From Gaetbulibacter_B jejuensis (GTDB taxonomy: Bacteria > Bacteroidota > Bacteroidia > Flavobacteriales > Flavobacteriaceae): a stretch of DNA of 64,000 nucleotides. The notes below the pieces were generated by a model, which had not been told where the DNA came from, did no database searches, and was given only the letters and a program-made list of their open reading frames with translations. Below, piece after piece: positions 17,593 to 26,507 of the stretch (the first letter of the stretch is position 1; the number at the start of each line of letters is the position of its first letter). Location: the NCBI RefSeq assembly GCF_039524015.1, contig NZ_BAAAGF010000003.1:372001-436000 (forward strand), written 5' to 3'. The position numbers and the translations under genes are program-made.

Positions 17593-18753
17593 TTATTCAC
17601 GTTTCATAATTGGGTTTTCGACTAAGTACTTAAAATTCTTTAATGTTTCTTCTCTAATGTCATCGTCATAAATAGTAATTGAAAAGTTAAATTCATTTTT
17701 AACATAATCAGACCAATATTCGCCTTGTGGTTTTGCTCTTCTTAAAAACCCATAATCTTCATAAAAAACAAATTCAATTTTATCACCATTTTGATACACT
17801 TCATAAACATCATCAAATATTATTTGCACATCATATAATACATCATAATAATAACGTCCTTCATAATATACTTTATCTGCTTCATACCTTATTGAAGCAA
17901 ATAATTTTCTGGTGCTTTCATCTGTTTTAATTTTAAAACTATGTGTGGTAGAGTTATTGCTTCCAAAATAACCAGAATTATTTTTTATTTCATCTATACT
18001 TACTAACTGTAAATTTCTAACTGATGTTAACTCTTTAAAGGCTTTATCAATATCCTCATTAGATGAAGAATAGGAGTCTGACCAATAAAACATATCGTCA
18101 TAATCATTAGTATTAGACTCTTCTTTTCGATCGTATTCTTTTTGAGAAACTATTTCTCCATTTTTAAAGACTACTTCTGATGCCAATGATGCATTATCAT
18201 AATAATACTTCCACAATCCATCTTGTTTGCCTTCAATTAGGTTTCCCTTAGATTCTAAATTACCGTTTTCATAATAGGTTTTACCTTCACCGTGATGTTT
18301 ATTGTCTTTATAATATAAATGATATTTTAATTTCCCGCTTTCATAAAATTCTTTAAACTCGCCATTTAATAAATCGTTTTCAAAATTATTTATACTTTTT
18401 ATCTTTCCATTTTCAAAGTATACATACTTAGTATTTACGGTACCTAAAGTAAATTTTTTTAATTCAGTTAATACTCCCTCTTCATTATAAAAATATACAT
18501 CTCCATCAAAATTATCTTTTACAAAGTTACCTTTGACTTGGATGTTTCCATTTTCATAATAAACTATAGCCATGCCATTAAAATTTCCATCTTTATCTTT
18601 AAATGCTTTTAGTTTTACATTACCATTTTCATAATACTCATAGTATTCTTCTGGTTTGTTTCTCTCTTCTGCCATTTTGACTAACTCTGTCCATTGTGCA
18701 GAAACTATACTTGTGAAGAGTAATGTTGTAATTAGTAGTAGGTTTTTTTTCAT
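17593..18753 (-). CDS. secreted MORN-like repeat protein (YwqK family)
   Basis: The 386-residue protein has a signal peptide (ending near IVSAQ) and then about seven MORN-2 type repeats in residues 40-210, seen as YYENGNVKLKAF, YYENGNIQVKGNF, YFYNEEGVLTE, YFENGKIKSI, FYESGKLKYHLYYK and YYENGNLESKGN. Databases often label such proteins as YwqK-type antitoxins, but the leader makes an intracellular antitoxin role doubtful. The C-terminal 170 residues are acidic and Tyr-rich with no known domain. The repeats form a beta-sheet solenoid. Same strand and spacing suggest an operon with the WG-repeat gene. Confidence 0.8.
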   Translation of the reverse strand: MKKNLLLITTLLFTSIVSAQWTELVKMAEERNKPEEYYEYYENGNVKLKAFKDKDGNFNGMAIVYYENGNIQVKGNFVKDNFDGDVYFYNEEGVLTELKKFTLGTVNTKYVYFENGKIKSINNFENDLLNGEFKEFYESGKLKYHLYYKDNKHHGEGKTYYENGNLESKGNLIEGKQDGLWKYYYDNASLASEVVFKNGEIVSQKEYDRKEESNTNDYDDMFYWSDSYSSSNEDIDKAFKELTSVRNLQLVSIDEIKNNSGYFGSNNSTTHSFKIKTDESTRKLFASIRYEADKVYYEGRYYYDVLYDVQIIFDDVYEVYQNGDKIEFVFYEDYGFLRRAKPQGEYWSDYVKNEFNFSITIYDDDIREETLKNFKYLVENPIMKRE

Positions 18754-18785
18754 AATAGTTATTTTGATTTTAAAAAAGAAGACGT

Positions 18786-19454
18786 CTAGTCGTAGTAATA
18801 ATATTCAAAATCATAAATAGACGTTCCCTTTATGCTTTTAGAAAGTTTAAATAGCTTGTCTTTGCGATCAAAGAAGATTATTTCAATAATTAGCTTGTCG
18901 CCTTTAAGGTATTTATTTTCACTGTCATTACTTTCTATAAATTCTAGCTCAAATTGTGTGTCATTAAGTTGTTTGTACTTATATAATGTATAATCATCTG
19001 TTTTATCTTTATGTATTTTCCATATGCCATCAGCTATTTCAAAATAGGTTTTACCTACAAAAGCCATCTCGTAATAAAATTGCTTTTGCTTTAAAAACTT
19101 TTCCACACTTGATTTAGACACCTCTGATTTTATGCGCTCATATGAAGTATCTGGACCTATAATGGGTTCAGGGTCAGAGATAGTTAGGTCATGATACGCT
19201 TTACAATTAAAAAACAGTCTAGTCTCTAAAATTTGATACAACTCATAATGTTGAAAATTAGTTGACTGTAGGAGATATGGTCTGGTTTCGGTTTTCCAAA
19301 ATTCTTCAAGGATCTCTTTCCTTGTTTTATTTGATTTATCGGCATCAAAAAACTCACACATTTTTATAGAGGCTTGGTTTATTTCTTCTAGTGTTTGCGC
19401 TGTAATAGTATTAATAGAAATAAATAATGTAATCATTAATAGACTGTTTTTCAT
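18786..19454 (-). CDS. small secreted protein of unknown function
   Basis: The 222-residue product starts with a signal peptide (LLMITLFISINTITAQ) followed by a charged, helix-rich mature region with two Cys residues (KMCEFFD and FNCKAYHD) and a beta-rich end with YKYKQLNDTQFELEF. No known domain is recognised. It is the first gene of the five-gene minus-strand cluster that ends at 14904, 32 bp before the MORN-like gene. A function in the envelope, together with its neighbours, is only inference. Confidence 0.72.
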   Translation of the reverse strand: MKNSLLMITLFISINTITAQTLEEINQASIKMCEFFDADKSNKTRKEILEEFWKTETRPYLLQSTNFQHYELYQILETRLFFNCKAYHDLTISDPEPIIGPDTSYERIKSEVSKSSVEKFLKQKQFYYEMAFVGKTYFEIADGIWKIHKDKTDDYTLYKYKQLNDTQFELEFIESNDSENKYLKGDKLIIEIIFFDRKDKLFKLSKSIKGTSIYDFEYYYYD

Positions 19455-19580
19455 GATTTCAGATTTTAGGGTTAAGAAATAACTTACATTTTAACAAATC
19501 TAAAGATTATATGAATATGTTTATATACTCATTTTGAGTATTTTCTTACGCTTTCCTTTGTCTTTCATTCTATCTAAAAC

Positions 19581-19637
19581 AAAAAAAAGCGAACCTTATG
19601 GCTTGCTTTTTTTAAATTCTGAATTTAATTCAGAATA
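19581..19637 (-). terminator. double hairpin downstream of lpdA
   Basis: Two inverted repeats lie after the lpdA stop. The first (19618-19636) is TTCTGAAT/ATTCAGAA with a short loop. The second (19581-19613) has AAAAAGC/GCTTTTT arms flanked by A- and T-runs, giving a typical intrinsic terminator in the minus direction. Confidence 0.65.
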
Positions 19638-19651
19638 ACAATATTATAAAT

Positions 19652-21052
19652 CTACACATGTAAAGCTCTATCTCCAGTTGCAGCTAAAGCTGCTTCTTTA
19701 ATAGCTTCAGTAAATGTTGGATGTGCATGAGACATACGAGATACATCTTCAGCACTTGCTCTATACTCCATAGCTACAACTGCTTCTGCAATCATATCAG
19801 CAGCACGAGCACCAACCATGTGTACTCCTAAAATTTCATCGGTAGTTTTATCTGCTAAAACTTTTACAAATCCATCAAGATCCATACTTGCTCTACTACG
19901 TCCTAAAGCACGCATAGGAAATTGTCCTACCTTATACTCTACTCCAGCTTCTTTAAGTTGCTCTTCGGTTTTACCAACAGCTGCAACTTCTGGCCAAGTG
20001 TAAACTACACCAGGAATTAAGTTATAATCTATATGTGGTTTTTGTCCTGCTAAGGTTTCAGCAACAAACACACCTTCTTCTTCAGCTTTATGCGCTAACA
20101 TTGCACCTTTAATAACATCTCCTATTGCATAAATGTTTGAAGCGCTTGTTTGTAAATGATCATTTACTTCAACTTGACCTCTGTCGTTTATTTTTACTCC
20201 AGCAGCTTCAGCATTTAAACCATCAGTATAAGGACGACGACCTACTGATACTAAACAGTAATCGCCTTTAAATTCTACTTCTTCGCCTTTTTTATTATCA
20301 GCTTTAACGATAACTTCATCTCCAACACGCTCTACCGATTTTACTTTATGAGAGGCATTGATGTTGAATTTTTGTTTTTTCAATACTTTATTCAACTCCT
20401 TAGAAACACCAGCATCCATTGTTGGTAAAATTCTATCTGCATACTCCACAACAGAAACCTCAGCTCCTAAACGCTTGTATACTTGACCTAGTTCAAGACC
20501 AATAACTCCACCACCAATTACAATTAAATGTTTAGGAACTTCTTTAAGTTTTAACGCTTCAGTAGAAGTGATTACACGTTCTTTATCAATATTTATAAAT
20601 GGTAAGCTAGATGGTTTAGAACCTGTTGCTATAATGGTGTTTTTAGCTTCAATTTCTTCTTCTTTTTCTCCTTTGATAAGGATATGAGTAGCATCTTTAA
20701 AGCTTCCTAAACCTTCATATACATCAATCTTATTCTTCTTCATTAAGAAATCAATTCCACCTGTAGTTTGGTCTACTACAGATTGCTTACGAGCAATCAT
20801 TTTTTCTAAGTTTACCTTAACCTCACCAGAAATATCAATTCCATGCTCTTCAAAATGCTTAATAGCATCTTCGTAATGGTGAGACGAGTCTAAAAGTGCT
20901 TTACTTGGTATACAACCAACGTTAAGGCAAGTTCCTCCTAAAGTTGAATATTTTTCAATGATTGCAGTTTTCATTCCTAGTTGAGCGCAACGGATAGCTG
21001 CAACATATCCACCAGGACCAGAGCCTATAACGGCTACATCGTATGAATTCAT
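19652..21052 (-). CDS. lpdA: dihydrolipoyl dehydrogenase (E3)
   Basis: The 466-residue flavoprotein has the FAD-binding GSGPGGYVAA near residue 10, the redox disulfide in GGTCLNVGCIPSK near 40, an NAD-binding GGGVIGLELG near 180, GDVIKGAMLAHKA, and the C-terminal His-containing HAHPTFTEA. E3 reoxidises lipoamide in pyruvate and 2-oxoglutarate dehydrogenases and in the glycine cleavage system. Length is normal. It stands alone here; the E1 and E2 genes are not in the window. A double hairpin follows. Confidence 0.95.
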   Translation of the reverse strand: MNSYDVAVIGSGPGGYVAAIRCAQLGMKTAIIEKYSTLGGTCLNVGCIPSKALLDSSHHYEDAIKHFEEHGIDISGEVKVNLEKMIARKQSVVDQTTGGIDFLMKKNKIDVYEGLGSFKDATHILIKGEKEEEIEAKNTIIATGSKPSSLPFINIDKERVITSTEALKLKEVPKHLIVIGGGVIGLELGQVYKRLGAEVSVVEYADRILPTMDAGVSKELNKVLKKQKFNINASHKVKSVERVGDEVIVKADNKKGEEVEFKGDYCLVSVGRRPYTDGLNAEAAGVKINDRGQVEVNDHLQTSASNIYAIGDVIKGAMLAHKAEEEGVFVAETLAGQKPHIDYNLIPGVVYTWPEVAAVGKTEEQLKEAGVEYKVGQFPMRALGRSRASMDLDGFVKVLADKTTDEILGVHMVGARAADMIAEAVVAMEYRASAEDVSRMSHAHPTFTEAIKEAALAATGDRALHV

Positions 21053-21195
21053 AAGATTGTTTTTTGTCAGATTTTATTTAAAACTATTACAAAAATACAA
21101 CATTGTATTTTTATTTACGAATGTGAGTTCACTAATTTTAAAGCTATAATTTACTTGAGTATTACGATTTGTAAATCTCTAAAACTCATTTCGCT

Positions 21196-21822
21196 TTAAG
21201 AAGGAAAACCTAGCATAGTTCCCATGCCTACTGTAAACAACCAAGACCCATAAATAGCATGCTCAATGGAAACCAAAAGTGTTGATTTTGTTTTGGTATA
21301 GGTTAGCGCAAACAAGAGTCCGCCAAGAAAGGTTAAAACAAGCACCAAAGTACTTTTAAACATGATGTGTGCTAATGAAAACACTACTGCATTTAAAACT
21401 ATTGCAAAAGAGGTGCTTTGAAACAATACAGCGTATCTTTCAAAAAAAAGCGTTCTATAAATAAGTTCTTGAGGATATACCGAAAACACACTATAAACAA
21501 ACAAAATGACCAACCACAGCAAGGGCTTGTTTAACAACACTTCAAATAAACGAACATTATCAGTAAACCAAACGAAAAGCGTGGTTAATACAGCTATAAT
21601 GGCTAGTTTTATGACAGTTTCTCTCCAAAACTGTTTCCAGTTTAAACCTTTGGCTACTTTAAATTGTTTCTGTTCAACTTTAAGTAATAGATATATAACA
21701 TACAAGAATCCTCCTAACCCAATACCTAACTTAATAAATGGTGAATACTCTAACGCAAAACTTATTGGTATTAGAATGAAAATAATGAAAAACTCTATGA
21801 GTTTATAAGTGTTAGATTTCAT
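21196..21822 (-). CDS. CPBP-family intramembrane protease-like protein
   Basis: The 208-residue protein has about six to seven membrane segments and the CPBP (Rce1-like) core: PQELIYRTLFFERY near residue 118, SLAHIMFK near 150, and a last motif around EHAIYG near 185. In the family the first motif is normally EExxxR; here it is QExxxR, so the residue usually thought to be catalytic is Gln. The two His-containing motifs remain. Activity is therefore uncertain. It is directly downstream of the Lrp-type regulator gene (2 bp gap) and probably cotranscribed with it. Confidence 0.78.
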   Translation of the reverse strand: MKSNTYKLIEFFIIFILIPISFALEYSPFIKLGIGLGGFLYVIYLLLKVEQKQFKVAKGLNWKQFWRETVIKLAIIAVLTTLFVWFTDNVRLFEVLLNKPLLWLVILFVYSVFSVYPQELIYRTLFFERYAVLFQSTSFAIVLNAVVFSLAHIMFKSTLVLVLTFLGGLLFALTYTKTKSTLLVSIEHAIYGSWLFTVGMGTMLGFPS

Positions 21823-21824
21823 AA

Positions 21825-22283
21825 TTAAACGCGTATTGCTGTTGTGTGTTTAACTTCGTTAATTACAAACATACTATGTGTACTACCAATATGGTTTATA
21901 GAGGTTAATTTATTAACCATAAACTCTCTAAAGGCTTCCATATCGCTTACTATAACTTTTAAAAGGTAATCATAATCACCACTAATATGAAAACACTCTA
22001 CGACTTCCTCTAAATTAGCAACATCTTTTTCAAATTTAACCACATATTCTTGAGTATGCTGAATAAGTTTTATATGGCAGAAAGCAATAAACGACTTATC
22101 AATCTTTTCTTTCTTAATTAGCGCTACATATTTATTGATAACACCTTCACGCTCTAACTTTTTGATACGCTCATAAACAGCAGTTACCGATAAATTCAGT
22201 TTTAACGACAACTCTTTATTGGTTTGTTTACTATCCTGCTGAAGCAAATGCAGAAGCTTTTTATCTATATCGTCAAAAATCAT
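21825..22283 (-). CDS. Lrp/AsnC-family transcriptional regulator
   Basis: The protein (152 residues) has an N-terminal winged helix-turn-helix (LLHLLQQDSKQTNKELS, then LNLSVTAVYERIKKLEREG) and a C-terminal RAM domain that usually binds amino acids and mediates octamer formation (DYDYLLKVIVSDMEAFREF). It is divergent from a PLP-dependent sulfur amino acid lyase gene with 161 bp between them. Control of that neighbour in response to an amino acid, possibly methionine, is a natural inference. Three short inverted repeats in the shared region could be its operators. Confidence 0.93.
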   Translation of the reverse strand: MIFDDIDKKLLHLLQQDSKQTNKELSLKLNLSVTAVYERIKKLEREGVINKYVALIKKEKIDKSFIAFCHIKLIQHTQEYVVKFEKDVANLEEVVECFHISGDYDYLLKVIVSDMEAFREFMVNKLTSINHIGSTHSMFVINEVKHTTAIRV

Positions 22284-22303
22284 ATTGAAAAATTTTCTTC
22301 AAA

Positions 22304-22437
22304 CTAACATGTTAGTAGATTGAATTCGTAAAATATTTTTATAAAAGTAACAAATAACAGATTAATAATCTAAAATTTTAAATATATATTGATAATACAT
22401 CTATTTATTCGGATTTTTGATGTATTAACTAAATACA
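22304..22437. promoter_or_regulatory. divergent control region with three inverted repeats
   Basis: Between the Lrp-type gene and the lyase gene I see three dyads: CTAACATGTTAG (22304-22315, perfect), AGATTA-A-TAATCT (22359-22371), and TGTATT-AACTA-AATACA (22421-22437). The last lies 8 bp before the lyase ATG. They are candidate binding sites for the Lrp-type protein; no experimental consensus can be derived from this window. Confidence 0.4.
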
Positions 22438-22444
22438 CTTTACT

Positions 22445-23671
22445 ATGTCATTTAAACCCGCAAATAATATACAAGACTTACAATATTTTGGTGAGTTTGG
22501 AGGTGTTAACCCTTCTATTTCAGATTCATCTACTTACACCTTTTTATCAGCAAAAACTATGTTTGATACGTTTGAAGGTAATGCAGATGGTTGCTACCTG
22601 TATTCGCGTCACTCATCGCCTTCTAACCTTTATTTAGGAGAAGCTCTTGCTGCTATGGAAGGTACTGAAACTGCTAATGTAACTGCATCAGGTATGGGAG
22701 CCATTACACCTGTAATTTTACAGCTTTGTGGTGCTGGAGATCATGTGGTATCTAGTAGAACTATTTATGGTGGTACTTATGCGTTTCTTAAAAACTTCAC
22801 ACCAAAACTTAATATTAGTACCTCATTTGTTGATATTACTAAACTAGATGTTGTTGAAGCTGCAATTACCGAAAATACTAAAGTTTTATACTGCGAATCG
22901 GTTAGTAACCCTTTATTAGAAGTTGCCGACATAAAAGGACTTGCTGCTATAGCAAAAAAACATAATTTAAAACTTGTAGTAGACAATACGTTTTCGCCAT
23001 TATCAATATCACCTGTTAAATTAGGTGCTGATATTGTTATACACAGTTTAACGAAATTTATTAATGGCTCTAGCGATACTGTTGGTGGTGTTGTGTGTGG
23101 AACTCAAGAATTTATTGACGCCTTAAGAAACGTTAATGATGGTGCTTGTATGCTATTAGGAAGCACAATGGATAGTTTACGCTCTGCTTCTGTTTTAAAA
23201 AACTTAAGAACACTACACATAAGAATGCAACAACATAGCCATAACGCTACATATTTAGCTCAAAAATTTCAAGCAGATGGTTTAAAAACGGTATATCCAG
23301 GATTAGAATCGCATCCTTCACATGAGTTATTTAAAAGCATGATGAACGAAAAATATGGTTTTGGAGGTATGCTTACCATAGATGTTGGTTCACTTGATAA
23401 GGCCAATGCACTTATGGAACTAATGCAAGAAAAAAACCTTGGGTATCTTGCTGTAAGTTTAGGGTTTTATAAAACATTATTCTCTGCTCCAGGTTCTTCA
23501 ACATCTTCTGAAATACCAGAAGATGAGCAAAAAGAAATGGGATTAAGCGATGGTCTTATTCGTTTTTCTATAGGACTAGATGCTGATATTGAACGCACAT
23601 ACAACATGATGCGTGAATGTATGGAATCTTTAAACATCTTAGATAAAAAAAGTGAAGCTAGCTTAGTTTAA
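22445..23671 (+). CDS. PLP-dependent Cys/Met metabolism lyase (methionine gamma-lyase-like)
   Basis: The 408-residue protein belongs to the Cys/Met-metabolism PLP enzymes. It has YSRHSSPS near residue 57, TASGMGAI near 80, the PLP-stacking YGGTYAFL near 110, VDNTFSPL, and the Schiff-base Lys in HSLTKFINGSSD near 203. Methionine gamma-lyases usually have Cys where this has Gly (YGGT), so cystathionine lyase or homocysteine-related activity is also possible. The divergent Lrp-type regulator and the following nhaC suggest regulated amino acid catabolism. Exact substrate is unsettled. Confidence 0.82.
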   Translation: MSFKPANNIQDLQYFGEFGGVNPSISDSSTYTFLSAKTMFDTFEGNADGCYLYSRHSSPSNLYLGEALAAMEGTETANVTASGMGAITPVILQLCGAGDHVVSSRTIYGGTYAFLKNFTPKLNISTSFVDITKLDVVEAAITENTKVLYCESVSNPLLEVADIKGLAAIAKKHNLKLVVDNTFSPLSISPVKLGADIVIHSLTKFINGSSDTVGGVVCGTQEFIDALRNVNDGACMLLGSTMDSLRSASVLKNLRTLHIRMQQHSHNATYLAQKFQADGLKTVYPGLESHPSHELFKSMMNEKYGFGGMLTIDVGSLDKANALMELMQEKNLGYLAVSLGFYKTLFSAPGSSTSSEIPEDEQKEMGLSDGLIRFSIGLDADIERTYNMMRECMESLNILDKKSEASLV

Positions 23672-23696
23672 TTTTTTTGACATAATTAATACACTA

Positions 23697-23730
23697 AAGA
23701 CGCTTTCATAAACCGAAAGCGTCTTTTTTA
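23697..23730 (+). terminator. terminator after the PLP lyase gene
   Basis: AAGACGCTTTC (23697-23707) and GAAAGCGTCTT (23715-23725) form an 11-bp stem with a 7-base loop followed by a T-run. A textbook intrinsic terminator. Confidence 0.88.
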
Positions 23731-23840
23731 TTTTACAAAATCATTATAATTCAAGTATTTAAAAACAGTTAAACATCTGCATTTGCTTTATAGACAACAT
23801 TATCGTAACATTACATCAATAAAACTTCTAACTAACACCT

Positions 23841-25331
23841 ATGGAAAGCCAAGATATAAAGCCTAGACAACCACAAGATGAACATATTGTTGAAAACAAA
23901 CAATTAAATATATGGGAAGCTTTAATACCTGTTATTGCTTTAGTTGGTATGCTAGCTTTTAATGTATTTGTTTATGGTGATAATGCGCTTAGTGGTAGCA
24001 ATCAGTTTATCTTACTTTTAGGCGCTGCTGTTGCCGCTGTTGTTGGCTTTTATAATAAAGTAACGTTTAGCCAAATGATTGATGAAGTGGCTGAAAATGT
24101 AAAATCAACCACAGGAGCTATTTTAATTCTACTCATGGTTGGTGCTTTAGCAGGGACATGGCTTATTAGTGGTATTATTCCTGCTATGATATATTATGGC
24201 TTACAAATACTAAATCCTACCATATTTTTAGCTGCTTGTGTAATTATATGTGCAATCATATCAGTAGCTACAGGAAGTTCTTGGACAACTTCAGCAACCG
24301 TTGGTATCGCCTTAATTGGTATTGGCGAAGCGCTTGGTGTTTCTTTAGGAATGACAGCAGGTGCTGTTTTATCTGGTGCTTATTTTGGAGATAAAATGTC
24401 TCCTTTAAGTGATACTACAAACCTTGCTCCTGCCATGGCAGGAAGTGAATTATTTACACATATAAAGTATATGGCTTTAACCACAGTACCTACAATTGTA
24501 ATCACATTAATAGTATTTATCATTTTAGGATTTACGCAAGACGCAACAGGAAATGCTGATACCTCTTTACTGCTTAATGATATTGATAGCACTTTTAATA
24601 TTAATGGTTGGCTGTTTTTAGTTCCCATATTTGTTATTGTACTCATCATAAAAAAAACACCTCCACTTGTTGCACTTTTGATAGGAACATTATTAGGAGG
24701 AATTTTTGCATTGCTATTTCAACCACACATAGTCACACAAATTGCAGGAACTGACTCTTTAACATTAACTTCTGCTTACAAAGGTGTTATGGATGCTATT
24801 ACAGTAAAAACTACAATAGCTACTGACAATGAAACACTACAAGATTTATTTTCTGCTTCAGGAAAAGGAATGTATGGTATGTTAGGAACCATTTGGTTAA
24901 TTCTTTGTGCAATGGTTTTTGGTGGTGTTATGGATGCCATTGGAGCATTAACAAGAATTAGTCAAGCACTACTAAGTTTAGCAACAACCACATTTGGTCT
25001 TTTTGCAAGTACAGTGGCTAGTTGTTTAGCTTTAAATATTACAGCATCAGACCAATACTTAGCATTAGTTGTACCTGGAAAAATGTTTAAAAAAGCTTAT
25101 GAAGATAAAGGGTTAGCTCCAGAAAACCTAAGTAGAGCTCTTGAAGATTCTGGTACTGTAACTTCTGTTTTAGTACCATGGAATACTTGTGGAGCCTACC
25201 AAAGTGGTGTGCTTGGAGTACCTGTTGTAGATTATTTCTTTTTCGCCATATTTAACTGGTTAAGCCCTTTTATGACCTTAACTTTTGCTGCGTTTTCGAT
25301 TAAAATCAAACAATTATCTGCTAAGAAATAA
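23841..25331 (+). CDS. nhaC: Na+/H+ antiporter, NhaC family
   Basis: This 496-residue protein has about eleven membrane segments and the NhaC signatures: GTWLISGIIPAMIYYG, ATGSSWTTSATVGIALIGIG, a GAYFGDKMSPLSDTTNLA segment near residue 180, and a second inverted half with SVLVPWNTCGAYQ near 445. NhaC proteins exchange sodium for protons, though some relatives move organic ions. It follows the lyase gene after a strong terminator, so it has its own promoter. Downstream, 210 bp before ahpC hold two weak hairpins but no gene. Confidence 0.88.
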   Translation: MESQDIKPRQPQDEHIVENKQLNIWEALIPVIALVGMLAFNVFVYGDNALSGSNQFILLLGAAVAAVVGFYNKVTFSQMIDEVAENVKSTTGAILILLMVGALAGTWLISGIIPAMIYYGLQILNPTIFLAACVIICAIISVATGSSWTTSATVGIALIGIGEALGVSLGMTAGAVLSGAYFGDKMSPLSDTTNLAPAMAGSELFTHIKYMALTTVPTIVITLIVFIILGFTQDATGNADTSLLLNDIDSTFNINGWLFLVPIFVIVLIIKKTPPLVALLIGTLLGGIFALLFQPHIVTQIAGTDSLTLTSAYKGVMDAITVKTTIATDNETLQDLFSASGKGMYGMLGTIWLILCAMVFGGVMDAIGALTRISQALLSLATTTFGLFASTVASCLALNITASDQYLALVVPGKMFKKAYEDKGLAPENLSRALEDSGTVTSVLVPWNTCGAYQSGVLGVPVVDYFFFAIFNWLSPFMTLTFAAFSIKIKQLSAKK

Positions 25332-25497
25332 TTATTAATTCAATCATTTTAAACTCATTTTACCAAGTTGATATTTTAGAGTATCAATAATTGCTGATTT
25401 AACAAAAATCAACACCTTATTTTGATGTCATATTCTAATACTATTTGTATATAATTTTATATTATTTATTTCTATCAAAACACGCTGTTTAAGTCCT

Positions 25498-25505
25498 TAT
25501 GTTTG
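25498..25505 (+). promoter_or_regulatory. probable -7 promoter box of ahpC
   Basis: TATGTTTG fits TAnnTTTG exactly and would start transcription about 32 bp before the ATG. A clear TTG -33 element is not visible at the expected distance, which could mean that activation depends on a regulator. Confidence 0.45.
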
Positions 25506-25541
25506 TAGTGAAATTAATAATCACTTAAAAAATAAATAAAC

Positions 25542-26186
25542 ATGGCATTCGTAGGAAAACAATTTCCAGATTTAAATGTAAACGCAATGAACGAAATGGG
25601 TGACACCTTTAAATTAAACGTTCTTGAAGAAGCAAAAAACAATAACAAAAAAGTAGTATTATTTTGGTACCCGAAAGATTTCACTTTCGTATGTCCTACT
25701 GAATTACACGCTTTTCAAGCTGCTTTAGGTGAGTTTGAAAAACGTAACACTATAGTAATTGGAGCTTCTTGTGATACTGCTGAAGTTCATTTTGCTTGGT
25801 TAAGTACTGCTAAAGATAATGGTGGAATTGAAGGTGTAACTTACCCTCTTTTAGCTGATTCTAACAGAAACTTAGCATCAACTCTTGGTATTTTAGATAT
25901 CTCTAACGAAACTTACAACGAAGAAACTGGAGTTGTAACTGTAGATGGCGATAACGTAACTTACAGAGCTACTTACATCATTGATGAAGAAGGTATCGTA
26001 CAACACGAGAGTATCAACAACATGCCACTTGGTAGAAATGTAAATGAATATTTAAGAATCATCGATGCTTTAACTCACGTGCAAGAAAAAGGTGAAGTTT
26101 GTCCTGCTAACTGGGAAGAAGGTAAAGATGCAATGCAAGCTAATGCTCAAGGTACTAAAGAGTATTTAAAAGCACACTTAAACTAA
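25542..26186 (+). CDS. ahpC: peroxiredoxin AhpC (2-Cys, Prx1 type)
   Basis: The protein of 214 residues is a typical 2-Cys peroxiredoxin. The peroxidatic Cys is in DFTFVCPTELHAF near residue 50, and the resolving Cys in GEVCPANW near 186 lies in a full-length C-terminal tail. It reduces hydrogen peroxide and organic peroxides. A thioredoxin-like gene with a CGNC site starts 9 bp after its stop and a helical small protein gene follows, so reducing power probably comes from the neighbour; no AhpF gene is present. Codon use is strongly biased, in keeping with high expression. Confidence 0.95.
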   Translation: MAFVGKQFPDLNVNAMNEMGDTFKLNVLEEAKNNNKKVVLFWYPKDFTFVCPTELHAFQAALGEFEKRNTIVIGASCDTAEVHFAWLSTAKDNGGIEGVTYPLLADSNRNLASTLGILDISNETYNEETGVVTVDGDNVTYRATYIIDEEGIVQHESINNMPLGRNVNEYLRIIDALTHVQEKGEVCPANWEEGKDAMQANAQGTKEYLKAHLN

Positions 26187-26195
26187 GTATTAGTT

Positions 26196-26504
26196 ATGGT
26201 TCAAGAATTAGATCAAGACAATTTACAAAGTATAGTTTCTGAAAACGATACAGTTGTTGTGCAATACTCAGCAACTTGGTGTGGAAACTGTCGTATAATG
26301 AAGCCAAAGTTCAAGAAATTAGCAACAGAAAATGAAAATATTACTTTCGTTATTGCTGATGCTGAAAAATTTCCTGAGAGTAGAAAATTAGCAACTGTAG
26401 ACAACTTACCTACGTTTGCTACTTTTAAAAATGGTGAATTCAAAAATCAAGTACAAACTAATAAGTTCGATGTTTTAAAAGAACTTGTTAATGAAGTTAT
26501 TTAA
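26196..26504 (+). CDS. thioredoxin-like protein (CGNC active site)
   Basis: This 102-residue protein has one thioredoxin fold. The active site reads SATWCGNCRIMKP near residue 27-39, so the usual CGPC is CGNC, a change that normally shifts redox potential. A cis-Pro follows in DNLPTFATF. No leader is present, so it works in the cytoplasm. It lies 9 bp after ahpC and 3 bp before a small helical gene. Reduction of the AhpC disulfide is the most likely job, inferred from the operon. Confidence 0.9.
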   Translation: MVQELDQDNLQSIVSENDTVVVQYSATWCGNCRIMKPKFKKLATENENITFVIADAEKFPESRKLATVDNLPTFATFKNGEFKNQVQTNKFDVLKELVNEVI

Positions 26505-26507
26505 ATT

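Noticed and set aside
25441..25475. PerR/Fur-like AT-rich box upstream of ahpC
   Set aside because: The A+T-rich symmetry does not fit the known 7-1-7 pattern well and is expected by chance in such AT-rich DNA.
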